A stretch of DNA of 64,000 nt. Origin: Mycolicibacter heraklionensis. GTDB lineage: Bacteria; Actinomycetota; Actinomycetes; Mycobacteriales; Mycobacteriaceae. The position numbers and the translations under genes are program-made. The stretch covers positions 28,856-92,855 of the forward strand of contig LZME01000063.1 of the NCBI GenBank assembly GCA_001673575.1. Reading direction: 5' to 3'. Below are positions 41,683-51,625 of the stretch, in pieces (the first letter of the stretch is position 1; every line of letters starts with the position of its first letter). The notes beneath the pieces are model-generated. The model saw only the letters and a program-made list of their open reading frames with translations. It was not told the origin of the DNA and made no database searches.

Positions 41683-42312
41683 ATGGGCGACGCGACGGTC
41701 AACTCGGCGCAACGTGCTCACGCCCTGATTCGTGCGGGCATCCTCAGCGGTGAGTTCCCCGCCGGGGCCATGCTCAGCGAGTCAGCGCTGGCGGCGTCGA
41801 TGTCGATGAGCCGTACGCCGGTGCGCGCCGCGCTGGGGCGTCTGCAAGATGAAGGGCTGGTGCGGATCTACCCCAAACGCGGTGCGCTGGTACGCGAATT
41901 GACCGTCGATGAGATCCGCGAGTCCGACGAGGTGCGGCATGCCTTCGAATGCGCCGGGGTGCAACTGGGCAACCCTGAGGCTCGCCAGCTTCTGCGTGCG
42001 CGTCTGCAGGAGAACCTCGACGGGCAGGAGCAGGCGCTACACCGGCGCGACTATCCCGGTTTTGCCGCACTGGCCATGCAGTTTCATCGCGCATTTGTTG
42101 AGCTCGCCGACAACGTCACGATGCTGGCGTTCTACGACCGACTGCAAGATCGACAGCACCTCTCGATCGTGCGCAACTCGACGGTCCGCGGGCAGCCAGA
42201 CCTGGTGCTGGCCGAACATCGGAGTCTGCTCAAGGATGCCGAGGCCGGAGATTGGACGGCCTTCTCAACCCGGCTTCGCGAACACCAGTCGCACGGCAAC
42301 GACCTCGAATAG
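41683..42312 (+). CDS. GntR-family regulator (FCD/FadR subfamily)
   Basis: 209 residues. The N-terminal winged helix-turn-helix reads ALIRAGILSGEFPAGAMLSE, SRTPVRAALGRLQDEGLV and IYPKRGALV, typical of GntR. The all-helical FCD effector domain follows, including the metal-site type histidine in FHRAFVELADN and AEHRSLLKDAEAGD. A GGAGG site precedes the ATG. It most likely controls the divergent methyltransferase-oxygenase pair; the effector is unknown. Confidence 0.9.
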   Translation: MGDATVNSAQRAHALIRAGILSGEFPAGAMLSESALAASMSMSRTPVRAALGRLQDEGLVRIYPKRGALVRELTVDEIRESDEVRHAFECAGVQLGNPEARQLLRARLQENLDGQEQALHRRDYPGFAALAMQFHRAFVELADNVTMLAFYDRLQDRQHLSIVRNSTVRGQPDLVLAEHRSLLKDAEAGDWTAFSTRLREHQSHGNDLE

Positions 42313-42363
42313 TCGCCCCTGGCGGGGTTACAGCGGCGGCATTGGCCGGAAGGGAGCATTCGC

Positions 42364-42732
42364 GTGATCGAGCTACTGCCGGACATGCCGCGGGGAGTGA
42401 CCGGAATTCGTGTGTCGGGGCGACTTCGCGGTGACGAACTCCGGGAGATCAAGCCGTCGCTGCACGAGCTTCTGCAGGGCGGCGACGTCCGCATCGTCGA
42501 GGTCATCGACTCCGACTATGAGGGCTTCGGGCCGGGCGGGCTGGCGGAGGACATCAAGCTCGGCCTGGGCGCCGTACTGCCGCATCACTCGGCGTTCAAG
42601 CGCATCGCGGTGGTGTCGGACAAGGACTGGGTTGCCCATGTTCTGCACGCGCTGGAATGGATGATTCCCGGCGAGCTCGCGGTGTTCGGCCTCGATGACG
42701 TCGAACGCGCCAAGGAGTGGGCCGCCGGCTGA
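42364..42732 (+). CDS. STAS/SpoIIAA-like protein
   Basis: 122 residues of the SpoIIAA-like (STAS/SEC14-related) family: GVTGIRVSGRLRGDEL, VEVIDSDYEGFGPGGLAEDIKLG, FKRIAVVSDKDWVAHV and the terminal FGLDDVERAKEW. The biochemical role of the family is unclear. GTG start. A Nudix gene follows on the same strand after about 56 bases. Confidence 0.8.
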   Translation: MIELLPDMPRGVTGIRVSGRLRGDELREIKPSLHELLQGGDVRIVEVIDSDYEGFGPGGLAEDIKLGLGAVLPHHSAFKRIAVVSDKDWVAHVLHALEWMIPGELAVFGLDDVERAKEWAAG

Positions 42733-42788
42733 CCGACCCGGGAGTCGGGTGTCGAGATCGTTCCCGCCGAGCCGCCTATGGTCAAACG

Positions 42789-43508
42789 GTGACGATCGGC
42801 TATGACGAGACGCTGCGGGAACGGATCCGGGCACATCTGGCGGGGCACGACCGGCGCGCCGTGACCGACCCGTCGAAGCGGCACGCGGCCGTCGCGGTGG
42901 TGATCGTGGACTCCGAAGTCGCCGAGGACCGGGTCGATCCCGCGCCCGTGGACGACTGGATCGCCGGTCGGCCCATGCCGGAGGCCGGTCTTGACGGCCG
43001 CATGGTCGATGTATCCGGGGGAGCTGCCTTCCTCTTGTGCCGCAGGGCCTCTCGGCTCACCTCGCATGCCGCTCAGTGGGCGCTGCCCGGTGGCCGCCTG
43101 GATCCCGGCGAAACCGCGGTCGACGCGGCCCTGCGTGAGCTGGACGAGGAGGTCGGCGTCCGATTGTCCGACTCGGCCGTGCTCGGCGTACTCGACGACT
43201 ATCCGACTCGCTCCGGATACGTCATCACGCCGGTGGTGATCTGGGGAGGGGGCCGGCTCGATCTCCGTCCCGCCCCGGCCGAGGTGGTGGCGGTCTACCG
43301 CGTTGGGCTACATCAGCTGCAACGCGATGATTCGCCGCGCTTTGTCAGCATTCCCCAGAGCCCACGGCCGGTTGTGCAGATCCCGTTGGGCAATGACCTC
43401 ATCCACGCGCCGACCGGGGCGGTGCTGCTGCAACTGCGGTGGCTGTGCCTGGAGGGCCGGGGGGACCGGGTCGACGAGCTGGAGCAACCGGTATTCGCCT
43501 GGAAATAG
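42789..43508 (+). CDS. Nudix hydrolase (CoA-pyrophosphatase-like)
   Basis: 239 residues from GTG 42789. The Nudix box is GRLDPGETAVDAALRELDEE, and the sequence before it (LLCRRASRLTSHAAQWALPG) resembles NudL-type CoA pyrophosphatases. The actual substrate is not certain. The frame continues open upstream into the STAS-like gene, but without family similarity. Confidence 0.85.
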   Translation: MTIGYDETLRERIRAHLAGHDRRAVTDPSKRHAAVAVVIVDSEVAEDRVDPAPVDDWIAGRPMPEAGLDGRMVDVSGGAAFLLCRRASRLTSHAAQWALPGGRLDPGETAVDAALRELDEEVGVRLSDSAVLGVLDDYPTRSGYVITPVVIWGGGRLDLRPAPAEVVAVYRVGLHQLQRDDSPRFVSIPQSPRPVVQIPLGNDLIHAPTGAVLLQLRWLCLEGRGDRVDELEQPVFAWK

Positions 43509-43544
43509 GTTCGGTCGCCGGCGTCGGGCCCTAGGCTGCGCTCC

Positions 43545-43928
43545 ATGATCAAAGACCGTGCCGCACTGGTCGCGGGCTGTATCCGGCTGGCGTCCGGTAT
43601 CTCGTTTCTGGTCGATCCGCTTCGAGCGAATCGGTTGTGGGGAGAGCCGGACGATCCTGGGCCTTCCGCACGCCTGCTGCTGCGTTCGATGGGTTACCGC
43701 GACGCCCTGATCGGCGGTCTGCTCGTGAACGGGGCGTTGCGCGGTCGCGACACGCGCGGCTGGTTCCTCGCGTCCGGTGGTGCCGACGCGGCCGACCTAC
43801 TGGGCGGGATCAGCGTGCACGCCGATCTCAAGCGTGGACAGCAGCTCGTCGGTCTCGGTGGAGCGGTCCTCGGCATCGGGGTTGGGCTCTGGGGTGCCAC
43901 CCGCCGGCGCGTTACGGCAGGCCCCTAG
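43545..43928 (+). CDS. Small membrane-associated protein of unknown function
   Basis: 127 residues with weak to moderate hydrophobic stretches (about residues 5-22, 54-64 and 100-117) and an Arg-rich end. I do not recognise the family with certainty; it resembles small actinobacterial DUF4267-type membrane proteins. It is convergent with the SDR gene, separated by a long hairpin. Confidence 0.65.
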   Translation: MIKDRAALVAGCIRLASGISFLVDPLRANRLWGEPDDPGPSARLLLRSMGYRDALIGGLLVNGALRGRDTRGWFLASGGADAADLLGGISVHADLKRGQQLVGLGGAVLGIGVGLWGATRRRVTAGP

Positions 43929-43932
43929 ACGC

Positions 43933-43990
43933 TGAGATTGCGCCCAGGGCGGTGTATCTCGCGATACCCGCGACCCTGGACGCAATCTCA
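43933..43990. terminator. Long palindrome between convergent genes
   Basis: The 17-base arms at 43933-43949 (TGAGATTGCGCCCAGGG) and 43974-43990 are complementary with one mismatch, and GTATC/GATAC (43954-43958/43963-43967) pair inside. There is no U-tract. Its place between two convergent genes fits a bidirectional terminator, but it could equally be a dispersed palindromic repeat. Confidence 0.7.
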
Positions 43991-44006
43991 ACCTCGGGTG
44001 CGAGAA

Positions 44007-44792
44007 CTACTTCGGTGGCATCCGGATGCCACCGTCCACGCGGACGACTTCGGCATTCATGTAGGAGTTGGTAAGCAGCTCCACCACCATCGAGGCCAGC
44101 TCTTCGGGCTTGCCGAGCCGGTGCGGGAACAGCACGGACTGACCGAGCTTGGCTTTGAAGGCCTCCGAGGCCTCACCCTCGCCGTAGATCGGGGTGTCGA
44201 TGAGGCCGGGGGCCACTGTGTTGACGCGGATGCCCGCGGCCGACAGGTCGCGGGCCACCGGCAGGGTCAGGCCCACCACGCCGCCCTTGGACGACGAGTA
44301 GGCGGCCTGCCCGATCTGGCCGTCGAAGGCGGCCACGCTGGTCATGTTCACGATTGCGCCACGCTCGCCGGTGTCGGTGAACTCATTGCGACTCATCGCG
44401 GTGGCCGCGATCCGGATGCAGTCGAAGGTGCCGACCAGGTTGATGGCGAGAACCTTCTTGTAGGCGTCGAGGTTGTGCGCCGACTCGAACTCGCCGTCCT
44501 TGCCGATGGTTCGCTGAGCCCAGCCGATACCGGCCGAGTTCACCAGCGCCCGCAGCGGGCCCAGGTCTGCGGCGGTGTTGACCGCGTCGATGATCTGCTC
44601 GGTGCTGGTCACGTCGACGGACACGAACACGCCGCCGATCTCGTGGGCCAGCGCCTCACCCTTGTCCGCCTGCAGGTCGGCGACGACCACCCGCGCGCCC
44701 CGGTCCGCCAACTGGCGGGCAGTGGCCGCGCCGATTCCTGATGCGCCACCGGTGACGATCGCGCTTGCTCCATTAATATCCACGAAGGACAC
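44007..44792 (-). CDS. Short-chain dehydrogenase (3-hydroxyacyl-CoA dehydrogenase type II-like)
   Basis: 261-residue SDR. The cofactor motif TGGASGIG is near the N-terminus, NSAGIG follows, and the catalytic Ser ... Tyr-x-x-x-Lys is seen in [10 protein letters not shown] and AAYSSSKGG. The pattern, including [14 protein letters not shown], resembles HSD10-type 3-hydroxyacyl-CoA or hydroxysteroid dehydrogenases. Substrate is inferred only at that level. Confidence 0.88.
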   Translation of the reverse strand: MSFVDINGASAIVTGGASGIGAATARQLADRGARVVVADLQADKGEALAHEIGGVFVSVDVTSTEQIIDAVNTAADLGPLRALVNSAGIGWAQRTIGKDGEFESAHNLDAYKKVLAINLVGTFDCIRIAATAMSRNEFTDTGERGAIVNMTSVAAFDGQIGQAAYSSSKGGVVGLTLPVARDLSAAGIRVNTVAPGLIDTPIYGEGEASEAFKAKLGQSVLFPHRLGKPEELASMVVELLTNSYMNAEVVRVDGGIRMPPK

Positions 44793-44986
44793 TTTACTTG
44801 GACGGTGTTCCGCCCTGCGATTCGGGGAAGCCTAAAGGCCGATTTTTTATCACGTCCCAATAACGACAGTTATGTCAATCTGGCTGGTTTTCCACAGAAC
44901 TACTGACTAAAACTGTTGCAGGTGATCTAAGTTCGGGTGGGGTTCCGCGTTCTGCGGTGCGTTGAAGGGCATTTCAAGGGGTTTCC

Positions 44987-46336
44987 ATGGCTGGTGTCGT
45001 CGCGATGACCGGTCCGCTGGGGGGGCGCTCGCTCCGCCGTGGTCGCGTAGTTCTCGCTGTCGTAGGCGTTCTCGTCGTCTTCGCGGGTATGGCGGGGCTT
45101 GTCGCGCCCCCGCTGTCTGCCAGGTCGTCGGCTGCGGTGTCGCAGGACGTCGCGCTGACTGGGGGTGACATCGCGTTCGTCATGGGGGGCAGCGGTATTC
45201 CTCTGCCGTCGGATGGCTACGTCAACGCCGCCAACCTGCTGTACCTGCAGTCGCATGGCTTTACCGGAACCGCGCAATCGCTCTTCACCCCGCAGCTGTA
45301 CTTTCCGGGCAACATCTCGATGGTCCAGGGCGCCCAGATCCTCGCTGAGGCAATCAACAAGGAGATCGCCACCGGGGAGGTGAACGCCGACAATCCGGTG
45401 TATGTGTTCGGCTACTCGCAGAGTTCGGCAATGTCGTCGATGACGATGGAACAACTCGAGCATCAGGGTGTCGCGCCCGAGGATGTTCATTTCGTGCTTG
45501 TTGGGAATTCCGCGAACCCGAACGGCGGACTGCTCCAGCTGCTGAACTTCTGGGGCGGGGACCTTACTTTCTGGAACGGGATGACCCTCGGGCATCCGAC
45601 GCCGGACTACTTCACCACCGACGTCTATACGATGGAATATGACGGTTACGCCGACTTTCCCCGTTATCCGCTGAACCTGATATCGTCGCTTAATGCCGTC
45701 GTCGGCATGTTCTTGCTGCATGACGGATATTTCGGTGTCAGTGCTGACGACATTGCCAACGCAATTCAGTTGGAAACCACCGGGGACGGTCTCACCAATT
45801 ACTATGTGATCCCCTCTGACTCGCTTCCGCTCCTGGATCTGCTACGGGTGAATCCCGTCTGGGGAAACCCGCTGGCGGACCTTTTGGAACCCAGCATGCG
45901 CATCCTGGTGAACCTTGGCTACGGCAGCTTGACCGAAGGCTGGAACCAGGGGCCCGCCAACGAGCTCACGACCTTCAGTTTCGACTTGTTGCCGAGCAAC
46001 ATCAGCTGGGCCGAGGTCAACACCGCTCTGAATGCCGCCTGGTCGGAAGGTGTCCAGGCGGCATTTAGGGACCTGCAGGACCCGGCGAACTACGTGTGGG
46101 GCTCGTTTATGGAGCAGGAACCCTTCTCGACGCTGTGGAACGCAGCCCAGCGTGTCTTTTTCGATATCCAGAACCCCACCCCGCTGTTCGGTGGCCTGTT
46201 CGGTGGTTCAGCGATGGCGACCGACCCAGGGGGCTCGCCGGATTTCCTGAACTCTCTCGGGACTCTTGTTGACGAGAATCCCGATCTGTCCTGGATCGGC
46301 GAATTCCTCGGCCTCGACACGATTTCCGCCGCTTAA
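44987..46336 (+). CDS. Exported PE-PPE-domain serine hydrolase without PE or PPE domain
   Basis: 449 residues. The N-terminus has an Arg-rich start and a hydrophobic segment (about residues 20-42), so it is exported by Sec or anchored. The rest is a PE-PPE domain (alpha/beta hydrolase): [19 protein letters not shown] at the start and the nucleophile elbow GYSQSS with Ser144. In many mycobacterial proteins this domain follows a PE or PPE domain that directs type VII secretion; here it is absent. It is followed by a PGRS gene 49 bases downstream. Confidence 0.85.
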   Translation: MAGVVAMTGPLGGRSLRRGRVVLAVVGVLVVFAGMAGLVAPPLSARSSAAVSQDVALTGGDIAFVMGGSGIPLPSDGYVNAANLLYLQSHGFTGTAQSLFTPQLYFPGNISMVQGAQILAEAINKEIATGEVNADNPVYVFGYSQSSAMSSMTMEQLEHQGVAPEDVHFVLVGNSANPNGGLLQLLNFWGGDLTFWNGMTLGHPTPDYFTTDVYTMEYDGYADFPRYPLNLISSLNAVVGMFLLHDGYFGVSADDIANAIQLETTGDGLTNYYVIPSDSLPLLDLLRVNPVWGNPLADLLEPSMRILVNLGYGSLTEGWNQGPANELTTFSFDLLPSNISWAEVNTALNAAWSEGVQAAFRDLQDPANYVWGSFMEQEPFSTLWNAAQRVFFDIQNPTPLFGGLFGGSAMATDPGGSPDFLNSLGTLVDENPDLSWIGEFLGLDTISAA

Positions 46337-46385
46337 GTCAGCTTTGGCCCGTCAACACGGGTTAGTCGTAGAAAGGTCAATCGTA

Positions 46386-47915
46386 ATGAATCGTCGTCTT
46401 CGCCGTAGTGCCGGGCACCGGGGTCGTAGCGCACGGATGAGTCGTGTGATGGGCGGTGCGGCGGCGGCGCTGGCGCTCGCCCTGGCGCCGATGGTGACCC
46501 CGCCGTCCGCCCAGGCGGATTTCGATTTCCTCGACCCTGGAACCTGGTTCGACACGGCCGACCTCAGCCCGGCCGGCTTCGACCTGACCGACATCGGCAT
46601 CGCCAGCTCTGACCCGGGCGATCTGGGCGGCGCCGACTTCGACCTGTTGGCTCCGGCTGATTGGGCTCAGCTGTATCACGACGGCTTCTATCTTCCGATC
46701 CACGACGCCCTGGAAAGCTTCCTGCACAACGCCGGAAACCAGCTGCTGATCGACCTGATCAACACGCCCGTGGTGTTGATGTTCGGCCGGGACCTGATCG
46801 GCGACGGCATCGATGGCTTCAAGGGTGTCAACAATTCGTTGTTCGGCTGGCTCGGTCTGGGAGACCTCGGCGACGGCGGGTTCCTGTTCGGCGACGGTGG
46901 CGACGGCGCGGCGGGCGTGGCCGGAGTCAACGGCGGCGTGGGCGGTGACGGCGGCGACGCCGGATTGTTCGGCAACGGTGGTGCGGGCGGTCAGGGCGCT
47001 GCCGCCTACCTCGGCGCCGGTGGCGTGGTGATCGAGGCCGGCGCGGGTGGTCAGGGCGGCACGGGCGGAATGTGGTTCGGCGACGGTGGTGTCGGCGGCC
47101 AGGGCGGCACGGGCTTCCACGACACCTTCGACGGCACGTCGTTGGTGACGCATGCGGGGGGGACCGGCGGTGCAGGTGGCGACTCACTGGCCGGTTGGGG
47201 ATTCGGCGGAACCGGTGGGCGCGGTGGCTCCGGCTGGGCCGGCGTCAACGGCCCCGATGTGACCGCATTGAACGGTGGTGCCGGCGGTAACGGCGGCATG
47301 GGCGGTAACGCCGGGTGGCTCTTGGGCTTCAGCGGCAACGGCGGCGCAGGTGGCGTCGGCGGCGTGGGGGCGGCCGGCGGAGTCGGCACCGCAAGCCAGC
47401 CCAACGGTGGTAACGGCGGTGATGGCGGCGACGGCGGGCGAGGCGGTGCTGCAGGAACCGGCGTCGGATGGATAGGCGCGGTCGGGCAGGCCGGCGACGA
47501 CGGTGACGGTGGCGCCGGTGGTGCGGGCGGCGCAGGCCTGACCAACCCGTTCGGTACCGGCGGGCACGGTGGCAACGGCGGCGCGGGCGGGGCCGGTGGC
47601 GTCGGGACGACCGGTGGGAACGGCGGTGCCGGGGGAGTCGGTGGTGCCGGTGGCAGCGGCCGGGTCGGCGCTAACGGTGGTGACGGCGGAAACGGCGGCG
47701 CCGCAGCCGATCAGACCGGTAGCTCCGGGGGCCGCGGCGGTAACGGCGGCGCCGGCGGCAACGGTTCCTTGGGCGTCGGCGGCGACGGCGGCGACGGCGG
47801 TGACGGTGGCTCCACCGGAGGTATTGCCGGTGGCGTGGGTAAGCCCGGCGAGTCCAACGTCGGCGGCACCGGTGGTGCCGGGGGCGCCGGGGGCACGCCC
47901 GGCGCACGTCCCTAG
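46386..47915 (+). CDS. PGRS-type glycine-rich protein with Sec signal peptide in place of a PE domain
   Basis: 509 residues. A signal peptide with many arginines ends AQA-DFD at about residue 44. A ~90-residue region follows, ending in [16 protein letters not shown] at about residues 126-141, which resembles the GRPLI segment of PE_PGRS proteins. From there to the end are Gly-Gly-X repeats ([16 protein letters not shown]). ATG 46386 was chosen because the signal peptide follows directly. It probably follows the PE-PPE-domain gene in one transcript. Confidence 0.85.
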   Translation: MNRRLRRSAGHRGRSARMSRVMGGAAAALALALAPMVTPPSAQADFDFLDPGTWFDTADLSPAGFDLTDIGIASSDPGDLGGADFDLLAPADWAQLYHDGFYLPIHDALESFLHNAGNQLLIDLINTPVVLMFGRDLIGDGIDGFKGVNNSLFGWLGLGDLGDGGFLFGDGGDGAAGVAGVNGGVGGDGGDAGLFGNGGAGGQGAAAYLGAGGVVIEAGAGGQGGTGGMWFGDGGVGGQGGTGFHDTFDGTSLVTHAGGTGGAGGDSLAGWGFGGTGGRGGSGWAGVNGPDVTALNGGAGGNGGMGGNAGWLLGFSGNGGAGGVGGVGAAGGVGTASQPNGGNGGDGGDGGRGGAAGTGVGWIGAVGQAGDDGDGGAGGAGGAGLTNPFGTGGHGGNGGAGGAGGVGTTGGNGGAGGVGGAGGSGRVGANGGDGGNGGAAADQTGSSGGRGGNGGAGGNGSLGVGGDGGDGGDGGSTGGIAGGVGKPGESNVGGTGGAGGAGGTPGARP

Positions 47916-47960
47916 CCCAGGCGGGTAGCCGGGCTGCGAAAGTCAGTCACGGCGCAATTC

Positions 47961-47980
47961 TCTGCGTCCGAAGACGCAGA
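47961..47980. terminator. Hairpin after the PGRS gene
   Basis: TCTGCGTC (47961-47968) pairs perfectly with GACGCAGA (47973-47980) across a CGAA loop. There is no U-tract. A second small hairpin, GCTCAC/GTGAGC, lies at 48006-48021 before amt. Confidence 0.6.
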
Positions 47981-48133
47981 CGGGCCCCTTCCTGCCCTTT
48001 TCCTGGCTCACCGCTGTGAGCAGCTGGACACACATCTGCAACGGAGCGGCGCTTCTGCCGAAACAACTGTTGCGCATGGTTATGACCAGCCTGGTTCATA
48101 TGGCAACCGGTCGCTGCGGAGGAGGTTTGGTGC

Positions 48134-49859
<1,726 letters not shown>

Positions 49860-49893
49860 GTCTGTAACGCGAGCCGAGTCGATGTAGAGCGCC

Positions 49894-50850
49894 ATGAACC
49901 GCGGGGGTCCAACCACGAGCCCTGAGCAGCGTCGGCGCGGCTGCTCCGCAACCGACCTGGCCGCTGTCCGAGCGGCACTGCGGTGCGCCACGTCAACGCA
50001 ATGGGATTCGGTCGCACTGCGGCAAATGTGGCGCCAGGTGCACGAGTCGTGGTTGGTTGCCAAGGCGAGCGAGATCGGGGTCGTGGCCGGAAGTGGTTTC
50101 GCGGTGGTTGCTACCGGTTCGCTGGGCCGCGGCGAGTTTCTTCCGAACTCGGACTTGGACCTCCTGCTGGTGCACGACGGCATGCCTGCCGATACGGTGC
50201 GGCGGACAGCGGAACTGCTCTGGTATCCCTTGTGGGACGCCAATGTTCGTCTCGATCACAGTGTGCGCACAGTTCCACAGGCGCTGCGGGTCGCAGACTC
50301 CGATATCCTCGCCGCCCTGGCCATGCTGGACGCACGCCATATCGCAGGCGATGAGCTGCTGTCGACACGCCTGATCGCCGGCGTCCGACAGCAGTGGCGC
50401 CACAAGATCGGCACCCGTTACGCCGAACTCGTCGATGTGACACACGCCCGGTGGCAGCGCAGCGGGGAGATAGCGGGTAGCGCCGAACCAGATCTGAAAT
50501 GTGGCCGAGGTGGCCTGCGCGACGTTCAACTGCTCGATGCGCTGACAGTGGCCCATGTCTCCGGCGGTTGGACCAGGCGTCGGCCGGATGGCAGCGGGAG
50601 TTCGTTGCGCGGTGCCTATCGCACGGTGCTGGACGTCCGTACCGAACTGCACCGGGCGGGCGGGCGCGCCCACGATCTGCTGTCGCCCCAGTACGCCGAC
50701 GAGGTCAGTGCCGCGTTGGAACTCGGCGACAGGTACGAGCTGGCGGCTAGGCTCTTCGATGCGGCACACACGATCAGCCGGCGTGTCGACGCCGTACTGG
50801 GCCCCGTCAAAGTGTCGCCGAGGCGCAGGATGTCGGCTTTGGGGGCATGA
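49894..50850 (+). pseudogene. glnD: Truncated PII uridylyl/adenylyltransferase GlnD (N-terminal part only)
   Basis: 318 residues against about 800 for M. tuberculosis GlnD. The nucleotidyltransferase active site is intact: GSLGRGEFLPNSDLDLLLVHD from about residue 75. The following helical part with DLKCGRGGLRDVQLLDAL is also conserved. The alignment stops at SPRRRMSALGA; the HD domain (which removes the modification) and both ACT domains (which sense glutamine) are gone, and no trace of them appears in the next bases. It could be a pseudogene or a shortened enzyme that still modifies PII. Confidence 0.82.
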
Positions 50851-51289
50851 GAGCCGCCGAATTAGATGATTTGCTGGCTGCGCGCGGTGTAGCCGGAATT
50901 CCCTTGTCTCCATAGTTATCGGTTACTCCGCTATGGCGGGAATATCTCTTTTCTAGATGAGTCACGTTCGGGATGCGCGGTCTGCAGCCTTGGTCGGGTC
51001 CTGGCCGGGGCAGCGAAGAGTCATATTTCTGCCATTCGATCGGAATTGATTTCCGCCGATTTAGGACGCCAGGCGATATATGGGGCGGGGTCGCGCCGAT
51101 ATCCTCGGGCGGCTTTTGGCGTCGGTGTCGTAAGTCCGAAGGCACGGTCTGTCCGTGAGATCGTCCGCATGGGGCAGGGCTGCGAGCTGCAGAGACTCAG
51201 TTAGATGCCAGGAAGATTCAGATGGATGCCAGAAACGGTAACTACTTTGTGTGAAGGGGGTGAAACACGGACGAAACATAGGGATTGCG
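50851..51289. other. 439 bases without a recognisable gene
   Basis: This stretch after glnD is less GC-rich than the neighbours and I see no coding sequence of known family on either strand. It holds an inverted repeat CCATAG/CTATGG (50908-50934) and a repeated ATGCCAG near 51205-51230. It does not encode remaining GlnD parts. It presumably contains the promoter of the small secreted protein. Confidence 0.6.
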
Positions 51290-51625
51290 ATGAGACGCTT
51301 CGGCAGGATGACGGCCGCCTTGTTGAGTACAGCAGGCGCAGCCTTGGTAGTCGGGTTCACCGGAGCCGGAGCGGCCGGCATCGCGCAGGCGGCGCCTGTC
51401 CCTGTGAGTGGCGTGGCCCCCCTACCGGGTGTGACTTCCGTCAGCCCTCAGGCCTGCATCATCGGCCTCAACTGCGGCTGCATCCGGGGCCGCACCTGCC
51501 CCGGGGATCGGCGGAGGCAGGCGGTGCGCCCTCCTGAGGCGCGGCTCGACGGGGTTCCCGCCATCACCAGCGATCAAGAGGGCGCACCCGGCTTCACACC
51601 AGCACCTGTTTTGGCATCACCGTAG
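51290..51625 (+). CDS. Small secreted protein with CX5CXCX5C motif
   Basis: 111 residues. A Sec signal peptide ends AQA at about residue 34. The mature part carries four closely set cysteines at 56, 62, 64 and 70 (ACIIGLNCGCIRGRTC), then an Arg/Pro-rich tail. I do not recognise the family. ATG 51290 is preferred, but GTG 51251 in the same frame would add 13 residues. The 3' end overlaps the convergent PPE gene by about 32 bases. Confidence 0.6.
   Translation: MRRFGRMTAALLSTAGAALVVGFTGAGAAGIAQAAPVPVSGVAPLPGVTSVSPQACIIGLNCGCIRGRTCPGDRRRQAVRPPEARLDGVPAITSDQEGAPGFTPAPVLASP

Noticed and set aside
44830-44848. Intrinsic terminator (GCCT-AA-AGGC followed by TTTTTT)
   Set aside because: The stem is only four base pairs and it lies on the plus strand upstream of a minus-strand gene start, with no plus-strand transcript that clearly needs ending there.
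47981-48133. GlnR-binding sites upstream of amt
   Set aside because: Strings such as GAAAC and GTTAT occur, but not with the spacing of the GTNAC-N6-GAAAC consensus. Binding data would be needed.
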